From Linnemannia hyalina (lineage: Eukaryota > Mortierellomycota > Mortierellomycetes > Mortierellales > Mortierellaceae), in the NCBI GenBank assembly GCA_019671135.1, contig JAHRHY010000002.1, positions 3,487,501 to 3,551,500 of the forward strand: a stretch of 64,000 nt of DNA, read 5' to 3'. Position numbers and translations under genes: made by a program. Position 1 is the first letter of the stretch. Each line of letters starts with the position of its first letter. Below the pieces are notes generated by a model that searched no databases, was not told the origin of the DNA, and saw only the letters and a program-made list of their open reading frames with translations. Below are positions 22,541 to 33,760 of the stretch, one piece after another.

Positions 22541-25500
22541 ATGACCGACTACCTTCTGACCTTGTTCTGTCTTATTGATGGCGAACCTATGTCGCGTGCC
22601 TTCAAGCTCAGGGACATCCCATCGTCGGATGATATTGACGACCTCAAGGATCGCATCAGAGACAAGAATCCTCACACGTTCATCGGAGTTGATGCTAAGA
22701 ATCTTACCCTCTGGCGTGTTGTCATCCCCGCGGGCAATCTGCATTCTGCCATCACAGTTGATGCTCTTGACGGCGACAACAAGACTGAGCTAGACAATCC
22801 GAGGAAACGCCTCAACGAGCTGTTTCCCGAGAGTCCCGATGACAACACGTACATCTTTGTCCGGCGCCCTCCTCGAGGTAATGCACACGCGTTTTGCTCT
22901 CTTTCATTGACAACTTTTAGGCAAAATTTGTTCATTGTACTTATCTTATGTATCCTTATCTTATAGTCCAAGCACCCGAATCTCATCCTGGTCCACCGCT
23001 GTCAGGTACATCATTCGTTTCGTCATTGAATTGTATGATACGTGCCGATGGCCCGAAGAGTGGAGCAATACTGATTGTGTTCCCTTGCATTTAAATAAGA
23101 GAGGAATGGCAGCAACTTGTAGTACAGATCGAGGACACCCTCTTCGCACCTGATTCGGCCAATTACACAGGCCTCGTCCAGTTCGTTAAAGGTGGTGCGA
23201 ACATTCCGACAACAGAAGGAACACTGGGCGGTCTACCCTTTGTTCGTCCCCGTGCAGGCGGAGAAACGAACCTGCCCAGTCTCTTGTTTCTAAACCTACC
23301 AGAATCGGTTGAGACACAGCGCCCTCCCAGTACTGCCGATAGAGCGCTCGAAAAGATTCGTGAGCGAGCGATTCCCCTGTTACCACTCTTCGGTGTCCCT
23401 GGATGTGGGAAAACGAGGACGACGATCGAGATGCTCACCAAGAACTGGGGTTTCTATTTCAACGGAAGCAACACTGATTGGGGCTCCCGTGATCTCCTCA
23501 GCTTTCTTGATTTGGTCCGACAAGAAAAGCGATATCAACTTCGTGATTCAGAAAGCAACATCCACGTTCACATCCTTGCGCTGGCTCTTGTTCTTACACG
23601 TGTCAAAATTTTGAACCTCTGTCTCGACATTGCAGAGAGCGAAGGAACGACATTTACGTGCAAACACTGGATGCTGCTACAAGTTGCTTTCCGCTCGATG
23701 GGTGTCGAGGACCTATTTACCTTGCTGTTCACATTGTTCGCGGAAGAGATCCACCGTCACTCCGTAGGCATCACGACCATGAGTGCCTTCGCTCAAGAAC
23801 GATTTTCCAGTCTTCGCCAACGCCTTCTGAACCTCACCTTCAACACGCCCACCGAGCGCTTTGGCTACAAGATCCTTTTGGTGATCGACGAGGCCCAAAA
23901 TCTCAGCGAAGAGGAATTTGGAATCTTCCCTTCTCAACGAACACCTTTGGAACCTGAGCGACAAGCCGGAGCTGACCTTCCTAACGTCTATAAGCGACCG
24001 ATCCTCTTCCCCTTGGTTCACGGGCTCAACCGGATCTCTGCCGACGAGAACCATTTTTGCGTAGTACCCTGTGGGACTGGTCTCAGTATTTTCGATATGG
24101 AGTGGCTCGAAGACTCGGCTCCTGTCCCCAAAGGTTACCGAAAGCGGCTTGGGCCATTCACCGATTTCCAAGGCTGGGAATCGCCCGAACAAATCCAACA
24201 CTACCGAGATCTTGTGCGTCGTTCGCTACACAATGACGAAGCCAGAATCATCTTCGACACTCATGTGCCGGAAGAATCGATACCAGAGCTCTTTGCACGC
24301 TTGCGTGGACGTTTTAGGCCCATTGTTTCCGCGATCGGTAAGCAAGGTTGAATGTTTAATGTTTACTGTTGTTCCAAGTTAGAAAGAGAGGAAAAGAAGA
24401 AGCGGAGGATGGTGAAAGAGTTGCGCAGGCTGATTAGTGTATATTTAATGAATCATTCAATATATAATTAGAGCGTATGGTCAGCAATGGCGAGATCGAT
24501 TGGGGACTGGCGATCATGAAAACGGAGGATGCGTTGTCATCGACGGAGTCCCAGTATTACGGCAAAGGAAACATCGCCTTCGACATATCGCGAATGGTTC
24601 GCAGAGTTCACACTTTCGTGTCGCGTTACGCAAAATACCAAAACATACGAACCTCCCTCATGGCTTTTGTGTTGCTGCACTACCTGTACGGGAGTCCTTT
24701 GTTTCTCAATACGGAGGAGGCGCCGCTGGTGGAAGCTTCTGTCGGGAGGATCTTTAATTTCGGCGAACACACGGTGACGGTCCTCGATGAACCCTTAGCA
24801 CTGCGCGCTGCCGTGAACTATTTCCGTCGATATGACCCGGAATTTCACAGTGCGATCTGTTCGTTGTTCGGTTCAGGACCAAATGCATCAGTGCATGGAC
24901 ACCAATGGGAAATGGCAGTGTTGCCTAGCCTGGTACACGTTTTCCACGACAAAATTCTGTCCAACACAGGTCTGGTTCCAAAGGAGGCGAAGTCGTACGA
25001 TCCCATTCTGGATTGCAAGGCTGAAATTGCTGGATATGTCAACCACCTCGCCCTTGGGATCGATTTTAAAGCTTTATCTCTGGATGAGTTTCTGGATGCC
25101 CATGTCCACCACGGTTCACGCAAGGACGGGAAGCGAGTTCCGCCGTTTTACCACCCAGCCGAGACGCCTTCAGGACCCGATGTTGCATTTGTTCTTCATC
25201 TCGTCAAGCATGGCTACTGTCCCGTTTTCGTTCAATTGAAGATGCGACACAAGATGACAATGCCAGAAACCCTGATTGCGTTCTCTACGGTCAAGGCTGA
25301 CGCGGTCCAAGGTCATCTTCAGGAGGCGATGCTTCAGAGGTATTGTACCGGTTATCCTAAGCGGTTCCTTGGCGTTGTTATTGCTTATCCGGCCGAGCTT
25401 GCAGGCGTCGAGGGCACATTTCCGGAGGTCAGACGAAGCGAGCGAATCTGGTCCGCCCAAGGAGACACACCCCAGTGCATTTCGCTGAGGATTGACAAGA

Positions 25501-25682
25501 ACAACATACACGACCTCTTCCCCAAAAACCATATGCAGGCACTGGATAAGCTTAAGGGAATCAAGCGAGAGTTGGACCGGACTGACGGGGGCCAAGGCAG
25601 CGACGATCAAATGGAGGAACCTACGACAAAACACCATCGGTGCGAGGATGAAGACGAAGACTCCCGCATGAACTCTGACTAG
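22541..25682 (+). CDS. Crinkler (CRN)-type effector: header, P-loop NTPase, REase-like domain
   Basis: Crinkler-family protein; members enter host or neighbour nuclei or act in conflict between genomes, with an N-terminal ubiquitin-like header and a C-terminal enzymatic cargo. Four exons, 22541-22877, 22967-23005, 23102-24337 and 24472-25682, give 940 residues without a break. Header about 1-112 (LTLFCLIDGE start; KNLTLWRVVIP; YIFVRRPPR end). NTPase: Walker A GVPGCGKTR at about 221-229, Walker B ILLVIDEAQ near 385. The C-terminal part (about 690-860) has a PD-(D/E)XK-like arrangement: SGPDVAF near 771 and VFVQLKMR near 790. The extreme C-terminus is acidic with a short basic patch. No classical signal peptide, as is usual for fungal Crinklers. 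Start set at the canonical header. It lies in a transposon-relic island beside a broken relative. Secretion or host target is not shown by sequence; nuclease activity is inferred. Confidence 0.85.
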
Positions 25683-25879
25683 GTTGCTCTTGTCTTGCAG
25701 CTTGCTCTACGATATTTCCGATTTCACATATGTACCCCATTCCCCATTCCTCCACATTCTTTTCCATGCAAACGAGTTGGCGAAAAAATAAATGTCGCGA
25801 GCAACGTCTCTATTCTCCTTTCTCTTCCCATTCTCCACAATCATCTCTGACCTTAAATAAGAATACTCTAGTATATGAT

Positions 25880-26790
25880 CTTATTTTTTATCGCCATCCG
25901 CCAAGATCTAGGGCTTCCGGTGGAACAGCCACTCTTCCTTTTCTTTCACGTTGACGAATTCCAGAAGATCTTCGGCCATCGCTGGGAAGGCCACCCCCCC
26001 TGTTCGGCTACATGAGACTACAATTCACCTGGGGGGGCAAAACAGAGCGTCACACAAAGGAAGGTCTCTCCCTGTTCCAGGATATGATGCGCAGTCTAGG
26101 ACCATTCATGAGCGGAGCGATCATACCCAGTATGATACAGACATTTCTCTCTAGGACAGCTCGGCAGGAGGTGACTAGGGCAGCGGAACCGACCTCTTAC
26201 TCCTTCAAATGTGTCAGCTATCCAACATTATCCCTGGGAGTATGCTACGACGCCATGAGCCATTTCACCTCGCTCGCTAATGTCCATCACCGCGAGCGGA
26301 TGCCAAAGATGGCGTTTCTTTACCTACTAACGTCCACCGGCGGTCTTCCACGAATACTAGAGCTTTTACTGGAAGAGTTTTTCGGATATCCACTGGAGAA
26401 ATGCACCACTTTTTTAAATACGCTGGCTCTATCCGATCACTTCCCGGAACTCACCTTGGATGTCCTAGAACGCGATACACATACGGTTCTGGAAGAGAGC
26501 GATGAAGCCCACGGAATGGTGTTGGTCCGAATCTTCTTCTTCTTTCTCCCCCTCTACAATGTAACCATCGATGAAGTCCGGAGTCGCCTAGGATCCGCAT
26601 TCCTGTACGATTGGGTGGAGGACCGCGAATAGAGATTCACCCAAAGCATGGTTGCCGAGTACGAGGCGCTCCGCGCAAGCCCTCTTTCGGTGATGGCCGC
26701 GAAGCAGCGACTCTCGGGGATATATACCAAGGAGCTATTGGTCGAGCAGAGACTTTGGGCCGTATTGTCAAGCTCAATAAACTATTAGTT
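25880..26790 (+). pseudogene. Degraded Crinkler/RHS-like P-loop NTPase fragment
   Basis: Remnant of the NTPase region found in fungal Crinkler-RHS proteins. A Walker-B-like FFHVDEFQKIF lies at about 25946-25980. The frame is then broken at a C7 homopolymer (about 25993-25999) and resumes in another frame from about 26009 with an FQDMMRSLGPFMSGA segment, QTFLSRTARQEV, and TGGLPRILELLLEEFFGYP. An in-frame TAG at 26630-26632 is followed by about 50 more codons in the same frame. Header and Walker A are missing. The fragment ends at the hAT remnant that lies on the opposite strand. It is not a second half of the intact gene upstream, whose own NTPase is complete. Confidence 0.65.
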
Positions 26791-28085
26791 TTCATGGCAA
26801 CCGGTTTCGGTGGCGGCATAGGCAGCGTCCTCTGCAGCGTGTTCGGCAATTTGGTGGGCATTCTCTAGGTCCCAGATCTTGGATCCTGCACATCCAGGGT
26901 TGAAATGCATAGACAGGTGCATGCCGTCAGAGATCTTGTCCTCAGGCCAGGAAGACTTGATCAGGGCTTCCAGTTTCAAATGCATGTCTTGTGCCGTCTC
27001 AGTCTGGAAGGAGATAACTCTCGGAAGGAGGTTGTGCACCTTGTCGTACACCTGGGAGATAGTTGAGTAGTCGGAACCTCCCACCCAGTGGGTGAAATCT
27101 GTAGCTGGACGCAAAAGCTCGATAACTTCACCAAGACCATCCAATTCTTCCGCCGAGAGCAACTGGTTCTTGAACTCCTTGACCTTCTTCTTGTCCTCCG
27201 AGGATACACCCCGCATCTCTTGTAGCTCCTGGACGGTTGCTTCCAGTACAGCCCTATATGTGTAAACTCGCTCTACCAGATGAAACTTCGAGTTCCACCT
27301 GGTAGCGTTGGCTGTAAGGAAAAAAAGGTCGTCGTCCATGCTCTAGGGCATACTGATAGAAGGGCCGCCACTGGTAGGAGGAGCGCCATCGGCAGGAGAA
27401 GCACCAGTGGGGAGAGAGGCACCAGTGGAAGGAGGAGCACCAATGGGAGGAAGAGCTCCGTCGGCAGAAGGGGTACCGTTGGAGAGGACGGGGCCGTTGA
27501 CAGGACGGACATCGCTGGCAGGACGGACATCGTCTGGTAGATTGACGCCGTTGGTGGGAAGGACATTGCCGGCGAAAGGGGCACCATTGGCAGGACGGGC
27601 ATTGTCGGCGAGAGTGGCGCTGCCAACAGGAAGAAGTCCATTCTTGTAAGTTGTCCAATGGCGCTTGATGACTGTTCGGGCGTTGCTGTTGCCGTTGAAG
27701 AAATTCGAAATCCATGTGCATTTCTTTGCGATCGTCGCGAAACCCTTGGTGTTGTCCCAGGCCTTGTTGATACATCCTTGAATCATATGTGACGTGTAGG
27801 GCATCCAGTGAGCGCCCATGGTATCCCCTAGATCCCGCATGCATTTTTTTATGTTGCTTCCTTGATCACTAGTGAGGCCGATTACCTTCCCCTCTAGAGA
27901 CCACTGGGCAACGACTTTTTCTAAGCAGTTGAATTGTGACAAAAAAGCGGTTAGAAAAAAATATAAGAGAGGATATAAGGAAACCCTTTCTTTCAAAATG
28001 AAGAAAATATCAGCACTTTACCGATTGCAGCCGCGAGAATTTCAGCGGTAACCTTGGCCGCAGCGATTAGCTCCATCCAGGGTGT
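26785..28085 (-). mobile_element. Truncated hAT-superfamily transposase
   Basis: Minus-strand hAT RNase-H-like transposase relic. An upstream exon piece (28022 to about 28080) splices over a 101-nt intron (donor GTAAAG, CTAAC branch, acceptor CTTAG) to an exon starting at 27920. Characteristic segments: KVIGLTSDQGSNIKKCM and HMIQGCINKAW in the first part, then TRWNSKFHLVERV and ATDFTHWVGGSDYSTISQV. One in-frame TAG (27343-27345) interrupts it. The BED zinc finger at the N-terminus and the hATC dimerisation region at the C-terminus are missing, and I could not see terminal inverted repeats or a target duplication. An 18-bp minisatellite lies inside the frame. Non-autonomous and probably dead. 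Confidence 0.75.
27377..27628. repeat. 18-bp minisatellite, 14 units, inside the hAT frame
   Basis: Fourteen degenerate 18-bp units run head to tail, for example GGAGGAGCGCCATCGGCA, GGAGAAGCACCAGTGGGG and GGACGGACATCGCTGGCA. On the coding (minus) strand each unit is six residues, such as SADGAP, ANGAPF and ASDVRP, so length changes by whole units keep frame. It lies between two conserved hAT segments. Confidence 0.9.
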
Positions 28086-28667
28086 GTGAACGAGGGAGAG
28101 AGAAGTTATGTGAAAGAGGAGAAAAGTGTATGTGTGGAAGGTGGGAGGGCAAAGGGATAGAGAGCAAAAAAGAGAAGATTCACCAACAAAAAGAAAAGAA
28201 AAGAAAAGAAAAAAGGAAGGTAGAAAAAAGAAAGACCGTTCCAACTGTTATTAATAATTACTCCTAGACTACCTGTGATCGTTTTACTTGGTGTTGTTTG
28301 ATTTGGACAAAAAGAGCAATTTTTTTTACTTCCTCTCCTCCAGTTCATCCCACTGGTGGCAAGCGCGCCTTTCTTTCTTCTTTCCTCTCAGACACACACA
28401 CAACTTACACTCATTTATTCTTTTTATTCATCGTCTTCTCTTTTTTTGCCACCAGATTCAAAACAACCAACAACCAACTACACCCTTCCACTCTAACAGC
28501 AGCATCAGCCGCCATCGACAACCAGGACACAGCAGCGCCAAGGAACACATCGCCTCCTCCTCAGAATCGAATTCCTTCTTTTTCCTTCTCTTCTCTTCAC
28601 ACCCTTCTCCTCGCCTTTCTCTGTTCTCTGCTCCTGGTTGCATTCAGCTGTAACATGGCCATAGAGG
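28086..28667. other. Intergenic, EST1/SMG6-like promoter and leader
   Basis: Edge of the accessory island. From about 28340 the + strand is pyrimidine- and CA-rich, typical of local leaders. An ATG at 28655 is out of frame with the chosen start at 28668 and meets a stop after 14 codons; it would be an overlapping upstream ORF. Confidence 0.55.
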
Positions 28668-31600
28668 ATGTCAAGTTCTACCAACACACTCTCTCCTGAA
28701 AATCACATCCAGACTGTGCGACAATTATACTTGTAAGCCATGACCCTCTTGCTCTCCTGCTCAACACCTACTGGGAAACGAAAAGCAAGACAAAGAAACA
28801 ACAGAGAACACGACTACGACGACGGGAAGAGTACATAACAGTCGACACAGGAACTCGACATAGCCGAGCTTACCACGCCAACCTACTTACCAACTCCGTC
28901 TTCTTGTCTCTCTTCTTGCGATAGAGATGCATCCTTACTTGAACAAACAATCCAACAACATGTAGAGGCTAGCAAGGTCGGCTATCGATCCAGCACCTAT
29001 ACCTCTCACCCTTCCTCTCCCGTCAATGACCACCGCCGCTCCAATCTGTCGGACACCTCATCCACGACCTCCCATCACGGCCAGCGGCGCCAAAATTCGG
29101 TCTCATCCACAACTTCACGACGATCTGGCGGTGGCGGCGGCGGTCGACAGCAGCAGCAGACATCGCCGGAAGAGCAGGGCTTCCAGATCCCCTCCTCTAA
29201 TCATTTTCGATCTGGCCACGAGGAACTCTCCTTCTTGCGCGACAGGTAAAGGAAATTGTCGAATAAAAATGGGGCACGAGGCTTGATGAAAAGGGAAACT
29301 GGTGAGGGATGGAACAGGATACATTAGAAATGGTTTCCAACAAATGCCGCGCTTTGGGGGTTTCAGTATACGTACAAACAAGGTCATGAAAAATGCATGC
29401 TGTGTGTTTGTACACTTGTGTGGTAACTAACCGAATGGGTACGCTTTGACTCTCTCGTGGTCTTTTTTTTTTTGTCGATTTAGTCTGAAGGATGTTTATG
29501 AGTCTGTACTACTCGAGGATCTAGTTGCCGCAGTTGAGAAATCAGTTGACGACCGACTGTGGCGGTATGTTTTTTATGCGCCTGTCGAAGAGCTCCGAGC
29601 GGAACTGAGAAAGGTATGTTGTGTGAGTGTGTGAGTGCGAAGAAGTAGACTAGACAGAGAAAGACAATGGAACAAAAAAGTCTGAGAGCACACACGCGTA
29701 CTCGGGGGGTATGTGAGAGCATAACAATAACAAAGAAAAACAATGGCAAAGTGGGCGCACACCAACCATTGGAGCGATGGAGAAACACAATCGTTCAGAT
29801 GACCCTAGCTCAGAACAAAGTAGCACAACTCAGTGCTCTATTGCCTTTTCTCCGCCGAAAGATACAAAGATGCGAAGTATGCGAGTGCCTGTTTTGTCAG
29901 CATGCCCCCATTGACTAACCTCAGCCCTCAATATTTTTTACCATGTTTAATAGCTCGAGAGGAATAGTTCTCGGCGTCAGGAAGTCATGGATGAACTCAG
30001 TAAACTGCTGGACAAGGGGACTGGGTTCTATCACGAGATGATCATGGCTCTGCGCAGTGAACACAACCTTGACCTCGGCAATATTGCCGTCGAAGTTTTG
30101 CAGGCGGATTCAGGAACATCCAACAGGAATAAACCGTCCGAAACGAGTCGATTTTCCCAGCAACAACAAAGTCAACAGCAGCAGCAACAGCAGCAGCAGC
30201 AACCGCGTAGCAGGAATGGCCGAAACCGACAACAGTCCAAAAAGGAGGAATCGTCAACAGTATCCTCGCTGGTCCCTGCCTACCCGAAAGAGTCACTGGC
30301 GAGCTGTATCCAAAAATGCTTTATCTATCTAGGAGACTTGGCGCGATACAGGACCAATATTCGGTTAGAGACACAGGCTGTCGAAGCTATATCAAATTCA
30401 ACTGGAGAGGAGACCACAAAGTCGACCCAGTCAAGGCCATCCGCGTCGGATTGGCAGGCGGCCTTTAGATTCTATCAAAGAGCCATTCGTGTATTCCCTG
30501 ACAGCGGGAAACCATATGGTCAACTCGCCATTCTCTCATCCTACGCCAGCGACGACATTGATGCTCTGTATTGGTACTGCCTGAGGTGAGTGTCCAATAC
30601 ATTTTCGAGCGATTGTCTGTCAACCTCAGTGTCGACAACAACAAGGACAAAACGGACCAGCAACTAACTGTAGGCGATACGACCATTTATTACAACAATA
30701 GTCTGGGCGCAAAGATTCCTTCAGTGGTTGTGCGAGACAATCTCAAGGTGTTTTTTTCTCGGTACCAGAATCGGTTCAAGGATCTACTCGCTTCGATTTG
30801 CCCGAACGCAGATGACTCCAAGGGAGCGATGGTGATGAGTCTGGATGACGACGAAGAGGACGGAGACGAGTCAATTGAGAACGAGACAAATTTGGCGCAG
30901 CAATTGGCATTGGCACGGTGCGATCTGAGCGTTCTGCTCATCAAGATACAAATGGACCTATTTTCACCGAACCTCCGCAGGTAATACTTTTTGTCCAGTG
31001 CGCCATTTTCTCCAATCTGGCGAGAGAGCATTTACGGAACAAAGTACGCCTTGGTCGTAAGACTAACAAAGTTTTTCGTTGTTTTCCATTTTTATAGTGT
31101 AACATTTTACGACTCAACTCTGCTGGATGCACTGTGTCAAAAGCTGTCGAGTAGGTTGGCGAGCAGAGGATTTGAGAGCACGGCGCAAAAGATGGTGGCG
31201 TCGATTGTCTTTATTGTCTATGACCTTCATGCCAGGACGACACTCTCTTCATTTCCGACAGAATCGACGACCAAGGAAGGCTCTATGGGACTGAAGCAGG
31301 CGCAGAGAGCAGGACTCATTTATCTCTTACGAGTGGCGACAGTGTTGATGGATCGCCAACTGCTCATGCTGAGCTACATGGGAGATCGTAAAAAGGGCAA
31401 GTCTGCAGCGTCGTTGCCTAGGCTGGACCAGGAGTTGATGTCGCCTGTTCATTGTCTGATAGAGTTCTGGATGTCGTACTGGGACCAAATTTGGGGGATG
31501 ATTCGACTGGAGGAGAAGTGGGCAGGTGTACCGGGCACGTCAGGGTCCTCCGACTTGTCGCTCAAATCCGCAGCGGTGACCTTTTTTCGATCTTTTGTCA

Positions 31601-32347
31601 ACATACTCAACATAGTTCGCGATCAGCACGCAGACGACCCCGATGTCGATGATGCTTCACAGAGGGCGCTCTGCCTGTTGCAACAGGATCGGGGAGATTT
31701 CTATGGACTCATGCCGTTTCGCCGTTTTCACTTGCAGTTGGCGCCGTGTATGGACACAGCAGAGAATTTGGAGGAGACGCGGTTCAATCGACTGCTACTC
31801 TTTGCGACCAAGGTCATTCAGGCGAGCGAAGGTATCCGGGGGACTGTTATCGAGATGTCTTTTGAACCTGTCGGTGCCGCTGCGGACTCTTTGGATCAAG
31901 ATACGAGCAGGCCTTCACAGTACCGTGTCCTGGATGCCGACGACAAGGTATTTGTCTTTATTGCTTTTAGTCGCTTTCAATGTTTGATGTGCAAGAGGCT
32001 GACTGTGCGTCGTTGTCGTTTTGAATTTTAGCGCTTGTTGAGAGAAAAGGGGTCAAAGATGTTGGCGTCTCATTGGCTTCAGGATCAGGTCACGACGCTT
32101 CAAAAGGGACTAGAGGATACCGGACGGAGGATTGCACAACCTGGACGTGGTGGCGATGGTGGCGGACGACGAGACAACACAAACAAAATCCCGATCACCA
32201 TGCTTCCGTCCATGGTCAAGCTTCCTGCCACCGGCCAAACACGCGTGACGGACCACTTTCAACGGGAGCGGAAAGAGCGATCCAACATCGGCGGCGGTAA
32301 GATGGGTGGTGCTCATTCTCCCCAGTCCAGACCAAGTCGACCCAACC

Positions 32348-32379
<32 letters not shown>

Positions 32380-33174
32380 AACAACAACAACCATCTCTAC
32401 GCCAACTCGAGCAACAGCAAGTACCAAGGTCCCCCACGGTGGACCTGTGTCGTGGACATGTCGGTTCTGGTCTGGAATCTGAACGAGATCAAGACGTTGT
32501 TGGATCACCGGCAGTGTCTGTTGATTGTGCCGCTGGATGTCATTGACCGACTGGATCAGGCCAAGAAGGGACAGGACAAGGGAAACCAAAAGACGAGAGA
32601 GGCGATTCGGTTCCTGGACGATTGGCTGAATATTGTTAGGTGGGGGCGAACGGAACCGTTGTTGGTGGGGCAAAATGTGAAGGACAGTCTTGGACGGTGG
32701 AGTGAGGCTGTGCCGTATTTGGTTGAGGAGGAACCGGAGGCGAAGGAGCAGGAGGGACATGAGCATGTTGCTACGAACAGCAAGGGCGAAGGTGGCTTGA
32801 ATGGAAAGGGGGAGACCAACGGACAAGAGAAGCAGGAGAACGGCGATGGCGATACCGTCATAATAGATTCGGACATCAAGACCACGACGACCAACAACCA
32901 ACAACCCCCAGATGCCAACGATACCCCTGCCAAGCAACAACAACAACTCGAGGAGGAGAACGAAGTAGAGGTGCGGAATGTGATGAATGTACCAAGGGTG
33001 TGGCGTCCGATCCTGGGCGCTTGTCTGTTCATGCTCCGAAAGCGAGAAGAGACCCAACGGATCCCTAAGGACCGGTTCATCCTCCTTACGGAGGACCCGG
33101 ATCTGGCGTATTATGCTGGGTGGTTTGACATCCCTGTCAGCGATATCCATGCCTGGAAGCATCATGGCATCTAG
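28668..33174 (+). CDS. EST1/SMG6-like protein with TPR domain and PIN nuclease
   Basis: Nonsense-mediated-decay / telomerase-associated protein of the EST1A/SMG6 class: a 14-3-3-like TPR domain that reads phospho-UPF1 and a C-terminal PIN endonuclease. Seven exons, 28668-28732, 28925-29245, 29484-29613, 29954-30585, 30702-30980, 31098-31947 and 32032-33174, give 1,139 residues. EST1 signature: SDWQAAFRFYQRAIRVFPDSG, then ALYWYCLSLGAKIPSVVVRDNL, which forms only when the intron 30586-30701 is removed. The PIN domain starts near 895 (CVVDMSVLVWN), with PLDVIDRLD near 920 and LLTEDPDLAYYAGW near 1112, so acidic active-site positions are retained. A roughly 100-residue acidic, Gln/Asn-rich insert interrupts the PIN domain. 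Poly-Q (about 210-230) and poly-N (about 865-880) tracts occur. Start chosen because the short exon 1 splices in phase into QTVRQLYLDASLLEQ. Confidence 0.88.
32346..32391 (+). repeat. AAC/AAT trinucleotide array (poly-Asn)
   Basis: About 15 Asn codons, almost all AAC, just upstream of the PIN domain in the EST1/SMG6-like gene. Confidence 0.9.
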
Positions 33175-33760
33175 GTTAGCTTGTTACCTTTCCACCGCCA
33201 CCATTGTAAATCCAAATGAAAAAGAAAAAAAAAAAAAAAAAAAAAACACTACCTTTCAGTCAATTGTTTTGTTTATTGCGAGTATTGTATTTCGCCTATG
33301 TCGCCTAGTTGTTGCTGTTGTCGTCACTATACTTGAAAGGGCTCTTAAGGAATGACCAGAAAGTGGCTAAGACAGACTGTCGCATCCTCATGTGTGGCGC
33401 CAATGACGACACCCACCATCGCCGCCACCATGATGTTTTTGACCGTGCATGTTCCTCTGCCTCTTCCGATGATGGCTCTGTTGGATCCAACCCTCCGTTG
33501 CTGTTCCTGTTGTCGGTGTTGAAGTTGACTCTCTGGGTGCTGCGTGTGGTGGTGTTGCTGTTTGTGGTATTGTTGTTGTTGTTCGTGGTTCTGTAACTGC
33601 TGGTCGTGTCTGTGTTGCTGGTGTTCGTGCTTGTGATGCTGGAGTATTCAGTACTGAAGTCAGTGCAACTCTCGCGGCGTAACTGATTTGATCTCGATCT
33701 CCCTGTCCAGGTAGCGGTAGCCTTGTTCCACGCCCACCGGACGGCGGCGACTTTGGCAAG
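33175..33760. other. Convergent 3' intergenic region
   Basis: Between the EST1/SMG6-like (+) and MATH-BTB-like (-) genes. It has an A run near 33227-33246 and TTG/GTT-rich sequence. A minus-strand frame continues through it but in a different frame from the BTB gene and shows no domain. Confidence 0.5.

Noticed and set aside
32110..33165. 351-codon minus-strand frame opposite the PIN exon
   Set aside because: Val/Leu-rich mirror of Asn/Gln codons; the sense strand holds the PIN domain.
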